Positions 26,144 to 34,780 of a stretch of DNA of 64,000 nucleotides are shown here, in pieces. Position 1 is the first letter of the stretch, and the number at the start of each line of letters is the position of its first letter. A program made the translations under genes and the position numbers. Under the pieces are notes generated by a model. It searched no databases, had not been told where the DNA came from, and saw only the letters and a program-made list of their open reading frames with translations. The stretch is from UBA7236 sp964463165 (GTDB lineage: Bacteria > Bacteroidota > Bacteroidia > Chitinophagales > BACL12). The stretch is taken from the NCBI GenBank assembly GCA_964463165.1, contig CAYXBK010000020.1, positions 1-64,000 on the forward strand. The letters run 5' to 3'.

Positions 26144-27541
26144 ATGAAGAAAATCAGCACAATTTTCATCATCAGCCTATTCACATTATCAGCAACCGCA
26201 GGCCAGCCCAATCAGCTGGTTGTGGCTTATATTGATGCCTATAAAGAAATTGCGATCCGTGAAATGATCGATTATAAAATTCCTGCGAGTATTACACTTG
26301 CGCAGGGCATTCTGGAATCCGGTGCCGGTCAGAGTGAACTCGCAAAAGAATCAAATAATCATTTCGGCATTAAATGCCATACCGACTGGAAAGGTGATAA
26401 AGTATATTATGATGACGATGCAAAGGATGAGTGTTTCAGAAAATATGATCACGTAGAAGATTCTTATGAAGATCATTCCATATTTCTGTCCACCAAACCA
26501 CGCTATGCGTTTTTATTCGAACTCGATGCGGATGATTATAAAGGATGGGCAAAAGGATTAAAGGAAGCCGGTTATGCAACAAATCCGAAATATGCTGATC
26601 TGCTTATCAATACAATTGAAGAATATGATCTGCATCAATACGACAAAATGACGATGGCGGATATTAAATCACATAAACACGATCAGAAAAAAGAACCGGA
26701 AAAAGAAAAGGAAGGAGATCATACGAAAGAAAATAATGCGGATACCAAAGAAGATAAAAATTTCAACTGGGGTGGTTATGCATCGAATGTATTTTATTTC
26801 AACCGCATCCCGACAATTACAGTCCGCGAAAACGATACACCCGAATCGATTGCTAAGGAAAATAATGCACGGGAACAAAGATTATATACATACAATGATT
26901 TGAAGCCTGGAGATAAACTTCAGGCCGGCACTAAATTTTATCTCCAACCAAAAAGAAAAAAAGGAACAACAAAATATCATGTGGTGAAAGAAAATGAAAC
27001 CATGTGGAGCATTTCGCGGGATGAAGGTGTGCGGCTGGATAAATTGTATCAATATAATTTGCTCTCACCCGGACAGGAACCTGCAAAAGGTGAAGAAATA
27101 AATTTAAGGCATAAGCGCAAAGAAATGCCGAAGCTGCAAAAAGCATCCAATAAAACGCAGCAAACAAAAGAAATTAAAAAAGAAGAACCTGTAAAACAAA
27201 AAGAAGCGCCGGTTGAAAAAATAAAAGAGGAAGAAAAACAGGATAGTGATTACATTATTTTTGATGAAGAAGAATTAATTGATCAGGGGCAAAAAATGGA
27301 AACGCCGGATGCGAAAATAGATCCTGTTGTGAAGGAAGAAGTTAAAGCTCCGGACGCTGTAAATACAATTCCTGAACAAACAATAGAAAAACAGGCTCTT
27401 TATCATGTTGTGATACCCAAAGAAACTTTATATTCGTTGTCGAAACAATATGGTGTAACCGTTGATCAGATCATGCAATGGAACAATTTGCCTGATGCAG
27501 GTATTAAAATCGGGCAGCGGCTGATCGTAGGGTACCAATAA
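26144..27541 (+). CDS. Exported N-acetylglucosaminidase with three LysM domains
   Basis: The 465-residue protein has a signal peptide (about 1-19), an N-terminal glucosaminidase domain (about 25-165, FlgJ/GH73 type) and LysM domains near 220-265, 275-320 and 417-463. The catalytic Glu is in ITLAQGILESGAGQSELA, followed by NNHFGIKCH. Long Lys/Glu-rich linkers separate these domains. It would cleave peptidoglycan between N-acetylglucosamine and muramic acid, with LysM holding it on the wall. The last 25 residues are a clean LysM end (IKIGQRLIVGYQ). hpt starts 5 bp after its stop, which suggests a shared transcript. Confidence 0.92.
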   Translation: MKKISTIFIISLFTLSATAGQPNQLVVAYIDAYKEIAIREMIDYKIPASITLAQGILESGAGQSELAKESNNHFGIKCHTDWKGDKVYYDDDAKDECFRKYDHVEDSYEDHSIFLSTKPRYAFLFELDADDYKGWAKGLKEAGYATNPKYADLLINTIEEYDLHQYDKMTMADIKSHKHDQKKEPEKEKEGDHTKENNADTKEDKNFNWGGYASNVFYFNRIPTITVRENDTPESIAKENNAREQRLYTYNDLKPGDKLQAGTKFYLQPKRKKGTTKYHVVKENETMWSISRDEGVRLDKLYQYNLLSPGQEPAKGEEINLRHKRKEMPKLQKASNKTQQTKEIKKEEPVKQKEAPVEKIKEEEKQDSDYIIFDEEELIDQGQKMETPDAKIDPVVKEEVKAPDAVNTIPEQTIEKQALYHVVIPKETLYSLSKQYGVTVDQIMQWNNLPDAGIKIGQRLIVGYQ

Positions 27542-27546
27542 ATTTT

Positions 27547-28068
27547 ATGCGCATCAACGACAGGGAATTTGAATTATATCTTACCTCAGATGAAATTGCA
27601 ATTGCAGTTTCAGAAATTGCGGAGAAATTAAATACGATTCTTCAAAACAAAAACCCGCATTTCATAATTATTTTAAACGGCGCATTTATTTTCGGTGCTG
27701 ACCTCCTGCGGAAATTTTCCGGCAAATGCGATATTTCTTTTTCGCGGATCAAAAGTTATGATGGCATGAACAGCGGTGAGATCAGTGAATTTTCAGGATT
27801 TCAGACAATGGTCACCAACCGCAATATTGTAATCATAGAAGATATTATCGATACCGGCAAAACTGTTTTTCATTTAATGAATGAACTGGAACCCCGAAAG
27901 CCGGAAAGTATTCTTGTTGTTTCTCTCCTGCAAAAAAATATTCTGCGCCCCAATCTCATTAAAGCCGATCTCACCGGCTTCGAAGTCCCCGATCATTTTG
28001 TTGTGGGTTATGGATTGGATTATGATGGAGAAGGAAGAAATTTGAAGGATATTTGGAGATTAGGTTAG
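27547..28068 (+). CDS. hpt: Hypoxanthine phosphoribosyltransferase
   Basis: A 173-residue type I phosphoribosyltransferase. The PRPP-binding motif is NIVIIEDIIDTGKTV, with the acidic pair in EDIIDTG, and the flexible loop SYDGMNSG precedes it. The purine-binding PDHFVVGYGLDYDGEGRNL block is near the end. It salvages hypoxanthine and guanine into IMP and GMP in the cytoplasm. It lies 5 bp after the glucosaminidase gene, and its stop codon overlaps that of the convergent membrane-protein gene by 4 bp. Confidence 0.93.
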   Translation: MRINDREFELYLTSDEIAIAVSEIAEKLNTILQNKNPHFIIILNGAFIFGADLLRKFSGKCDISFSRIKSYDGMNSGEISEFSGFQTMVTNRNIVIIEDIIDTGKTVFHLMNELEPRKPESILVVSLLQKNILRPNLIKADLTGFEVPDHFVVGYGLDYDGEGRNLKDIWRLG

Positions 28069-28745
28069 ATCTCAATTTCATTTGTTTTATCCATGCGAAT
28101 AAAGCTGCGATAATCCAGAATTGATTTCGTAATGAAATACAATGAACTGAATATGATCAAACCCATAAAGGAATTGTATTTGATTTGACTCTGAATAAAG
28201 CCAATGGATACAAACCCGATTAAAATAAATACGATTAATAACCAGTATTTGAAATAGTCAAATTTCAGGAAATCTTCAAAAAACAAATCTTTTTTATCTT
28301 TTATTTTCAAATTGTAGATGAAATTACCGGCATGTTGAATAAAAATTACCAATACACAACTTAAGAACCAGTTACTTCTGAAAGGGAATAATGTGTCGAC
28401 AGTGAGTTGCGCTTTTTCATTATCGGGGATGATAAACAACGGAACTGCCATTAAAAACACATATACAATTGCAAGCAGCATTAAATTGCCTAATGTATAA
28501 AAATATTCCATTTTACCGCGATATTTTCGTTCATCCCAATAGGTGAGATCTCCCGTAAATTTTAAATCGTTATCAAGATTTTTATTAATGGGCAACCGCT
28601 CGGCAAGACCTATTATAAATGGAACACTGATCGCAATATCAAGATAAAGCAGGAACAAAAGCCCGTAAAAATCAAAATGCCGAAATAAAACGCAGTAGAG
28701 GATGAACAAATTATTTATGAGTGAATATGTAAAAGTTTTCCGCAT
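28065..28745 (-). CDS. Six-helix membrane protein, DUF6498-like (patatin operon, last gene)
   Basis: A 226-residue membrane protein with about six helices. Two come early, then a 50-residue polar loop, then four more, ending in 'SLYFITKSILDYRSF'. That last segment is close in pattern to 'SLFIFFKVVLDSYSY' in the DUF6498-like protein at 30527, and the loop and helix spacing agree, so I read them as diverged relatives. It starts 6 bp after the preceding membrane-protein gene, in a five-gene minus-strand operon with a patatin lipase. No enzymatic motif is visible, and the function is unknown. Confidence 0.7.
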   Translation of the reverse strand: MRKTFTYSLINNLFILYCVLFRHFDFYGLLFLLYLDIAISVPFIIGLAERLPINKNLDNDLKFTGDLTYWDERKYRGKMEYFYTLGNLMLLAIVYVFLMAVPLFIIPDNEKAQLTVDTLFPFRSNWFLSCVLVIFIQHAGNFIYNLKIKDKKDLFFEDFLKFDYFKYWLLIVFILIGFVSIGFIQSQIKYNSFMGLIIFSSLYFITKSILDYRSFIRMDKTNEIEI

Positions 28746-28751
28746 CAGAAT

Positions 28752-29381
28752 TTATTCGGTAACATTTTCCGGACTTTTATTATAAAACAATTTAATTGCA
28801 ATTATAAAAGAGATAAGAATTATAAAAGCTGCAGAAAAGGCAAAATCCGGATAACCGGATAACCACCAGCTTAACGGGCCGCTGATATAGATCAGAAAGG
28901 TGAAAATAAATAATTTTATGAAATCAAAATGTGCAATTTCTTCTATATGGATCTGTTTGATGTTTTTCTTAAAGTAAAACAATATACAACTGATTATTTG
29001 TGAGATCACAATAACACACATTGCGTATAAAACACCTTCATCACTTAAAATTTTTCCAACGGGCCGGTATCTGAAATAATGATCGAAATTGCCGTAAATA
29101 ATTGAAGAGAATAAAAGTGGGATGCCCATAAAAAAAAGAAAATAAAAATTGAAACGCAAATAATCAAATTGAACAAATGCCCGATAATTCATATTTGAAC
29201 CTGCCGCCTCTCTAAACCCAAGTTGTGCGCCCGACATTTTTATTTCATCACCCAGAATTTGGAGCACAAAGTCTGCAACAAAAACAACAAAGAACATCGG
29301 TAGGGAGAAAGTGTAATTTATAGCAAGAAAGAGGATTATAAGTTTCCGGATTATGAAAATAATATTTTCGGATTTTCTCAA
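28752..29381 (-). CDS. Six-helix membrane protein, DUF6498-like (patatin operon, fourth gene)
   Basis: The 209-residue protein shares the two-helix, long-loop, four-helix order of its neighbour at 28065, including an acidic 'EEIAHFDFIK' just before the fifth helix (compare 'EDFLKFDYFK'). The two are probably tandem duplicates that diverged strongly. It lies 51 bp after the patatin gene and 6 bp ahead of the next membrane gene. No catalytic residues stand out, and the function is unknown. Confidence 0.68.
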   Translation of the reverse strand: MRKSENIIFIIRKLIILFLAINYTFSLPMFFVVFVADFVLQILGDEIKMSGAQLGFREAAGSNMNYRAFVQFDYLRFNFYFLFFMGIPLLFSSIIYGNFDHYFRYRPVGKILSDEGVLYAMCVIVISQIISCILFYFKKNIKQIHIEEIAHFDFIKLFIFTFLIYISGPLSWWLSGYPDFAFSAAFIILISFIIAIKLFYNKSPENVTE

Positions 29382-29432
29382 TTGTCAATTATTTGAAGCC
29401 TGCTTTATTTTTAGATTCAATTCAATCAGTAT

Positions 29433-30497
29433 CTACCCGTACACCACCTCCCTATCCCCGTTCTGAATTACAAATCTCGCAACTGAATTTATCAAACCTT
29501 CATTTTGTTCGGCGGTGGAGGCGCCTACTTTAAATAAATGTTCGATATTTTCGTCTGATGCATCATCCATTTCCGGATTTGCCAATAATAAACTTTTAGG
29601 TTCTATCCGCACATAATAATCCTGCGAGCCTGAAACACTGAACATATTTTTCAAATGGTATTTTGTTGTTTCCGAGCTGGACGACATCATGATATCAATG
29701 ATCGGCTTACCCCAGCCCAGCAGCCCCCATTTTTTAGCATCTTTATATGCATAGGATGTATCAACGTTACCGGTGCCAACCGATAAAATAAACATGTCGG
29801 AAGCAGACGGGCTTTCAGCACATTTCCTGATCTCGGAATAAGCACACAGGGTTGGGTCGTTTGCAAACACACCTCCATCAATCAGCGAATAGGTTACACC
29901 CATCAGCGATTTGATTTTCGCCACTTCAAAATATGTCGGACCTGCAGAAGTTGCCCGGCAGATATCACGCACAAGAAAATTGCGGTCGTTGTTTTTTTTC
30001 GAATCGTGTGATGTGAAAAACTTTGTGCAGCGGTTTTCGATATCATATGCAGTGATCAGACAAGGTTTTAATAATTTGTCGATCGTTACGTCTTTAAAAT
30101 AATCCTTTAATAAATCCTCAAAATTTTTCGCACTGTATTTTTCATCCCATAAATCTCCAAGCAACGGGAGCTTTTCTTTTTTCATTTTATTGAATATCTC
30201 ATTGCCGTTTTTTACATAAAGATCGAGAGCATCCTTTGCAGAGAATTTCGATGCATTCGGATTTTTATTATCCGGAAATAAATAAATGCTTGTCAGAATA
30301 CCACCTGTGCTTGTTCCGGCCATAAAATCAAAATACTGGGAAAGCGTGGCATCGGGGTTGCCGGTAAGTTCGCGGATTTTATTTTCGAGCCGCAATAAGA
30401 TCTGCGCAGGAATAATACCGCGGATACCGCCGCCGTCAATACTTAATATGCGGATCTTTTTTTCAGCGGACGGGGCAAGAACATGTTTTGTTTCCAT
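29433..30497 (-). CDS. Patatin-like phospholipase
   Basis: The 354-residue protein has the complete patatin catalytic set: oxyanion loop DGGGIRG near residue 21, nucleophile Ser in GTSTG near residue 62, and the catalytic Asp in DGG near residue 208. It would hydrolyse acyl chains of membrane lipids or similar esters. There is no signal peptide, so it acts in the cytoplasm or at the inner face of the membrane. The fold group includes CapV, the lipase effector of CBASS defence, but no cyclase or sensor gene is nearby. It is the third gene of an operon with three six-helix membrane proteins and a small anchored protein, which suggests a membrane-lipid role. Confidence 0.9.
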   Translation of the reverse strand: METKHVLAPSAEKKIRILSIDGGGIRGIIPAQILLRLENKIRELTGNPDATLSQYFDFMAGTSTGGILTSIYLFPDNKNPNASKFSAKDALDLYVKNGNEIFNKMKKEKLPLLGDLWDEKYSAKNFEDLLKDYFKDVTIDKLLKPCLITAYDIENRCTKFFTSHDSKKNNDRNFLVRDICRATSAGPTYFEVAKIKSLMGVTYSLIDGGVFANDPTLCAYSEIRKCAESPSASDMFILSVGTGNVDTSYAYKDAKKWGLLGWGKPIIDIMMSSSSETTKYHLKNMFSVSGSQDYYVRIEPKSLLLANPEMDDASDENIEHLFKVGASTAEQNEGLINSVARFVIQNGDREVVYG

Positions 30498-30526
30498 ACA
30501 TTTTTATTGAATTGAAAATACAAATT

Positions 30527-31261
30527 TTATTTTCTGGTTGAATTAAATGTTTGCATGATTATTTCGGGACGGCGTTTGTTTTTCGCATAACTATAACTGT
30601 CGAGAACAACCTTAAAAAAAATAAATAAGGAAGCATACACAATGGAACCTGCTTTAGGATTTCCCGGCATCAGTTTTTCTGTCATGAATAATGAACCGAA
30701 TGTACCGAGCACAATCACGAGGTGCATGATCAATATCCTTCCCTCGAACGGGGTGCCCAGTTCACGCAGGGATGTGTCATTATAATCCTCATCTCGCAAC
30801 CACACCCAATATTCAATTCCATGTGTGAGAATAAATGCGAGTATACTGTAACGCATCCATGTGTCCCGGAGAAATAATGCATTTACAAATCCGATCATAT
30901 CATCCGATTTATCCGCAGTGAGTAAACCGATAAACACAATAATAAAAATCAAATAAAAACCGAGCATGAAAAAGCGCACCCAGAAATACATGCGGCGCAT
31001 ATAGCGTTTGCTGTTTACCTGCTGATGCGTAAGTGTTTTTCCGTTAATGGTAAACCCCGGGTCGGGTTCCGAGATTTTTTTTGCTTTCCCCATTTTCAGC
31101 CATTGATAAAAACTGATAATACCTGTTTCCCACCAGAATAAATAAAACAATGCAAAAAAGGAAAGATTAAAATAAATGATGCCGACGAGTGGAAATAAAT
31201 TGGCAATGATGATCCCCGGTAAAACAGGAATGCTACGCTCGCGGGGGTCGAATATCGGCAT
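30527..31261 (-). CDS. DUF6498-like membrane protein (patatin operon, second gene)
   Basis: The 244-residue protein has six predicted helices. The N-terminal Leu/Phe-rich pair is followed by Trp-Trp-Glu (a DUF6498-like 'FWWE' element), then a polar loop of about 55 residues with many basic residues, then four helices. The fourth is flanked by His-Gly-Ile-Glu-Tyr-Trp. The resemblance to DUF6498 is judged by pattern only. It lies 8 bp after the small anchored protein gene and 29 bp ahead of the patatin. The function is unknown. Confidence 0.7.
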   Translation of the reverse strand: MPIFDPRERSIPVLPGIIIANLFPLVGIIYFNLSFFALFYLFWWETGIISFYQWLKMGKAKKISEPDPGFTINGKTLTHQQVNSKRYMRRMYFWVRFFMLGFYLIFIIVFIGLLTADKSDDMIGFVNALFLRDTWMRYSILAFILTHGIEYWVWLRDEDYNDTSLRELGTPFEGRILIMHLVIVLGTFGSLFMTEKLMPGNPKAGSIVYASLFIFFKVVLDSYSYAKNKRRPEIIMQTFNSTRK

Positions 31262-31269
31262 AAGAGGGT

Positions 31270-31698
31270 TTAATTATTTTGATCGCCGTGCAGTTTTTTA
31301 AGATAGGCAATTCCTTCTTCGGTTAATTCTTTTGTTTGCAGGCCACCCGCATACTCATAAGCAATATGCACACAACCATCCTGCAGGCTGAAATCCATGG
31401 CAACAGAATTTTTATTTCCGGAAGCAACTTCTTCACTCATAAAAAAAACAATCCGCCCGTCGTAACTGCATTTATACACCGGTGTATTTTCCTCTGAAAT
31501 AAAATCGGCAAATTCCGAAATCTCTTTTTTTTCAGTGATGTCGAAATATGTATCTGACGAACCTGCATGATACATCACGATCTGTATTTTCTCTGTGTTT
31601 TTTACCAGCTCATGTATTTCAGTTATTTTTTCACAACGCATAAATGTTACCACCATAAACACGAGGTACGCACCGAGAATTATTTTAAATAATTTCAT
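31270..31698 (-). CDS. Small anchored protein of unknown function (patatin operon, first gene)
   Basis: The 142-residue protein has one hydrophobic N-terminal helix (about 5-20) followed by Met-Arg-Cys. The context is not an ideal lipobox, so it may be a signal anchor rather than a lipoprotein. The remainder is a soluble alpha/beta domain with two Cys (Tyr-Lys-Cys-Ser and Gly-Cys-Val). I do not recognise the family. It begins the five-gene operon ending at 28065 and is divergent from the sugar dehydrogenase gene, leaving about 80 bp for both promoters. Confidence 0.65.
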   Translation of the reverse strand: MKLFKIILGAYLVFMVVTFMRCEKITEIHELVKNTEKIQIVMYHAGSSDTYFDITEKKEISEFADFISEENTPVYKCSYDGRIVFFMSEEVASGNKNSVAMDFSLQDGCVHIAYEYAGGLQTKELTEEGIAYLKKLHGDQNN

Positions 31699-31781
31699 AA
31701 TGTTTCCTAAAATTATAAAAATATTTTAAGACCATCGCAAAACTGCCGTTGATTTTCGGTAAACTTGTATGATCAATTGTG

Positions 31782-32852
31782 ATGAAATTATTTGCACTCC
31801 TATCGGCATCTGTTATTTTATTTCTGCATTGCAGTTCAAATCGCCCGGGGCAACCTGTATCACACGATTTTGTGGATGCACCGGAAATGAAAATACTTGC
31901 GCAAAATTTAGAAGTGCCCTGGGGAATGGGTTTTTTACCTGATGGCCGTCTTGTATTTAATGAACGCACAGGAAGGGTTACGATACTCGATTTAAAAACC
32001 GGGAATAAAATTCTTTTGATGGAACGTGAAATCTGGGATCGTGCAGAAGGTGGTTTGCTCGGACTTGCCGTTGATCCTCAATTCAATCAAAATCATTTTA
32101 TTTTCATTTATGAAACCATTGAAAGCGGAAACAGAATTGTACGGTTGAAATTTGAAAATGAAATTTTAACTGAAGATAAAATTCTGCTCGACAGTATTCC
32201 GAAAAAATTATTTCACGACGGCGGTATTTTAAAATTCGGGCCGGATGGATTTTTATATGCAGGCACAGGTGATGCACGCACACCCGAAAATGCGCAGGAT
32301 ATTAATTCACTCTCAGGAAAAATTTTGCGCATGAACCGAAATGGTGAAATTCCTTCGGATAATTCTTTTAATAATTATGTATGGAGTTACGGCCACCGGA
32401 ATGTGCAGGGTTTATGCTGGGATACAAACGGAAATATGTTTGCAAGCGAACACGGACCAAGCGGTGAATTAAACGGATGGTGTTGTCATGATGAATTAAA
32501 TGCAATTCAAAAAGGAGGAAATTACGGATGGCCGTTTGTAATTGGCGATATGCAAAAAGAAAAAACAATTTTACCAATCGCTCACAGCGGAGAGGATACC
32601 TGGGCACCGGGCGGAATTGAATTTTACAATGATAAAATAGTTGTTGCCTGTTTGCGGGGAGAAAAAATTTTATCCTTTGATATTTCAAATTCAAATGCAA
32701 TTCATGCAGACACTTTAATTGATGACAAATACGGCCGGCTCAGAAATATTCTTACAACTCCGGATGGAGATTTGATTTTTTGCAGCTCTAACCGCGATGG
32801 AAGAGGTGATGCGCAGGAGGGGGATGATAAGATTTATCTTTTGAAAAAGTAG
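31782..32852 (+). CDS. PQQ-dependent sugar dehydrogenase (soluble GDH/YliI-like)
   Basis: The 356-residue protein has a lipoprotein-type leader (Leu-His-Cys near residue 18) and a six-bladed propeller with the motifs of the soluble glucose/sorbosone dehydrogenase family: LEVPWGMGFLPDGRL, EGGLLGLAVDP, the catalytic His in FHDGG, and YGHRNVQGL followed by SEHGP. These proteins oxidise sugars in the periplasm with PQQ and pass electrons to the respiratory chain. No PQQ biosynthesis genes are in the window. The ATG at 31782 was chosen over the GTG immediately before it. A TAAACTTG element at 31760-31767 resembles a -7 box. Confidence 0.88.
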   Translation: MKLFALLSASVILFLHCSSNRPGQPVSHDFVDAPEMKILAQNLEVPWGMGFLPDGRLVFNERTGRVTILDLKTGNKILLMEREIWDRAEGGLLGLAVDPQFNQNHFIFIYETIESGNRIVRLKFENEILTEDKILLDSIPKKLFHDGGILKFGPDGFLYAGTGDARTPENAQDINSLSGKILRMNRNGEIPSDNSFNNYVWSYGHRNVQGLCWDTNGNMFASEHGPSGELNGWCCHDELNAIQKGGNYGWPFVIGDMQKEKTILPIAHSGEDTWAPGGIEFYNDKIVVACLRGEKILSFDISNSNAIHADTLIDDKYGRLRNILTTPDGDLIFCSSNRDGRGDAQEGDDKIYLLKK

Positions 32853-32873
32853 GCAGTCGCAGTTGGCAGTTAA

Positions 32874-33009
32874 CAGTCCGCGGTCCTCAGTCCACGGTCT
32901 GCGATTCCCAGCCTCTCCATGCTAATCTTAAATTCACTGTCTGAGTGGTATAATAGAAAAATGACAGGATGAGTGATACTGCGGACTGTGGACTGAGAAC
33001 CGAGGACTG
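32874..33009. repeat. Long imperfect inverted repeat upstream of adk
   Basis: The 29-bp arms at 32874-32902 and 32981-33009 are reverse complements with four mismatches, around a 78-bp spacer. They are built from CAGTCC / CGGTC / CTCAGTCC words that also appear at 12357-12400. The structure ends 12 bp before the adk -7 element. No gene lies in the 195-bp gap 32853-33047. Confidence 0.75.
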
Positions 33010-33021
33010 TTTAACAAACCT

Positions 33022-33029
33022 TACCTTTG
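33022..33029 (+). promoter_or_regulatory. -7 promoter element TACCTTTG ahead of adk
   Basis: A perfect TAnnTTTG match 18 bp before the adk ATG at 33048. It rules out the in-frame TTG at 33027 as the start. Confidence 0.6.
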
Positions 33030-33047
33030 TCATCGTCAAACCTAATT

Positions 33048-33647
33048 ATGATCAATTTAATCTTATTTGGCCCGCCGGGAAGCGGTAAAGGCACACAGGC
33101 GGATAAGCTCAAGGCACATTTCAATCTGCTGCATATATCCACCGGCGATTTGCTGAGAAAACAAATTGCAGACGGAACCATGCTCGGACTTGAAGCAAAA
33201 AAATTTATGGATCAGGGCGTTTTGGTGCCTGATGAGGTAGTGATAGGAATGATCAGCAATACAGTGGATCAGGCACGTGCGGAAGGAAAAAATGGAATTA
33301 TTTTCGACGGATTTCCACGGACTACCACGCAGGCAGAGGCACTGGATAAAATGTTGCTTGATAAAGGAACATCTGTTAGCGGTGTGTTGAGCCTTGTGGT
33401 GGATGAAGAAGAATTGACACAACGCATATTGAAACGCGGGCAAACGAGCGGAAGAACAGATGATAGCGATGTAGCAACCATTAGAAAAAGAGTTCAGGAA
33501 TACAGATTAAAAACGGAGCCTGTTGCCGGGTATTACAATAATGTGGGAATTTTAATGGAGGTAGAAGGTGTTGGTGGTATAGATGATATTTTTCAAGCAC
33601 TTATTAACGCAGTCAACACAATTTCATCTACCCATTCGGATACATAA
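33048..33647 (+). CDS. adk: Adenylate kinase
   Basis: Adk interconverts ATP plus AMP with two ADP in the cytoplasm and is essential. The 199-residue protein has the P-loop GPPGSGKGTQ at residues 8-17, the AMP-site STGDLLR, FDGFPRT, and the lid start 'RILKRGQTSGRTDD'. The lid is short and lacks the zinc-binding Cys residues, giving the short-lid form usual in Bacteroidota. The ATG at 33048 gives the standard N terminus MINLILFGPPG and lies just after a -7 box. obgE follows 71 bp later on the same strand. Confidence 0.96.
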   Translation: MINLILFGPPGSGKGTQADKLKAHFNLLHISTGDLLRKQIADGTMLGLEAKKFMDQGVLVPDEVVIGMISNTVDQARAEGKNGIIFDGFPRTTTQAEALDKMLLDKGTSVSGVLSLVVDEEELTQRILKRGQTSGRTDDSDVATIRKRVQEYRLKTEPVAGYYNNVGILMEVEGVGGIDDIFQALINAVNTISSTHSDT

Positions 33648-33718
33648 TCCTATCACTTCAAAAGTGAATAATAAAATTCAAATAAAATATTTCCGCACAG
33701 CGGAATAAAACTGCATAC

Positions 33719-34708
33719 TTGGAAAAACAAAACTTTGTTGATTATGTAAAAATTCATTGCATCAGCGGAAACGGTGGTGCGGGAAGTATGCATTTTCACC
33801 GCGATAAACATACGATCAAAGGCGGACCGGATGGTGGCGATGGCGGAAGAGGCGGACATATTATTTTAAAAGGAAATGCCCAGCTCTGGACATTGCTCCA
33901 TCTTAAATACAGAAAACACATTAAAGCCAAACACGGTGAAAAAGGCAATGCACAATTGCGCACGGGTTCGTTTGGTGAAGATGTAATACTTGAAGTGCCG
34001 CTCGGCACAGTTGCCAAAGATTTCGAAACCGGGAAAGTGGAAGCAGAAGTTTTACACGACGGCCAGGAAATTATCTGGATACAGGGTGGCCGTGGCGGAT
34101 TGGGAAATAATCATTTTAAATCGCCTACAAAACAAACACCGCGATATGCTCAACCGGGAGAACCGGGTATTGAGGGTTGGAAAATTCTCGAATTAAAAGT
34201 ATTGGCAGATGTGGGTTTGGTGGGATTTCCAAATGCGGGTAAATCAACATTGTTGTCGGTGATGTCGGCGGCAAAACCGGAAATTGCAGATTATGCATTT
34301 ACCACACTGGTGCCGAATCTCGGCATTGTACCGTACCGGAATCACCGCAGTTTTATTATGGCGGATATTCCCGGAATAATTGAAGGTGCCAGTGAAGGAA
34401 AAGGATTGGGCATTCGTTTCTTAAAACATATTGAACGCAATTCCATTTTATTATTTGTGATTCCCTGCGATTCAAAAGATATTCATAAAGAATATAAGAT
34501 CCTGTTGAACGAACTGAAAAAATACAACAAGGATTTACTGACTAAAAAACGTTTGCTCGCAATTACAAAAAGCGATCTGCTGGATGCGGAACTTGAAAAA
34601 TTATTGAAAAAAGATCTGCCTAAATTGCCAACCGTATTTATTTCTTCAAACACAAAAAGCAATCTCGATAAATTGAAAGATACGATCTGGAAAGAATTAA
34701 CCGAATAA
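33719..34708 (+). CDS. obgE: GTPase ObgE/CgtA
   Basis: The 329-residue protein has the glycine-rich Obg fold at 1-158 (NFVDYVKI, GGPDGGDGGRGG) and a GTPase domain with the P-loop GFPNAGKST, switch DIPGIIEGASEGKGLG, and ITKSD in place of the usual NKxD. It acts in assembly of the large ribosomal subunit and in stress control. The start is a TTG (33719). There is no ATG at the family N terminus, and the TTG gives the expected 'MxxxNFVDYVKI' beginning. The C-terminal OCT domain seen in some lineages is absent, as is common in this phylum. It lies downstream of adk. Confidence 0.94.
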   Translation: MEKQNFVDYVKIHCISGNGGAGSMHFHRDKHTIKGGPDGGDGGRGGHIILKGNAQLWTLLHLKYRKHIKAKHGEKGNAQLRTGSFGEDVILEVPLGTVAKDFETGKVEAEVLHDGQEIIWIQGGRGGLGNNHFKSPTKQTPRYAQPGEPGIEGWKILELKVLADVGLVGFPNAGKSTLLSVMSAAKPEIADYAFTTLVPNLGIVPYRNHRSFIMADIPGIIEGASEGKGLGIRFLKHIERNSILLFVIPCDSKDIHKEYKILLNELKKYNKDLLTKKRLLAITKSDLLDAELEKLLKKDLPKLPTVFISSNTKSNLDKLKDTIWKELTE

Positions 34709-34752
34709 TCATAAATGATGGGATTCGCATAAACCCGGGCAGGAATGAATTT

Positions 34753-34760
34753 TAATTTTG
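34753..34760 (+). promoter_or_regulatory. -7 promoter element TAATTTTG
   Basis: A perfect TAnnTTTG match 20 bp before the ATG of the DMT transporter gene. Confidence 0.5.
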
Positions 34761-34780
34761 CCTTCGTATTAATTCATTAA

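Noticed and set aside
29433..30497. Patatin as the CapV effector of a CBASS defence operon
   Set aside because: No cyclic-oligonucleotide synthase or accessory gene lies beside it. The lipase motifs alone do not show this.
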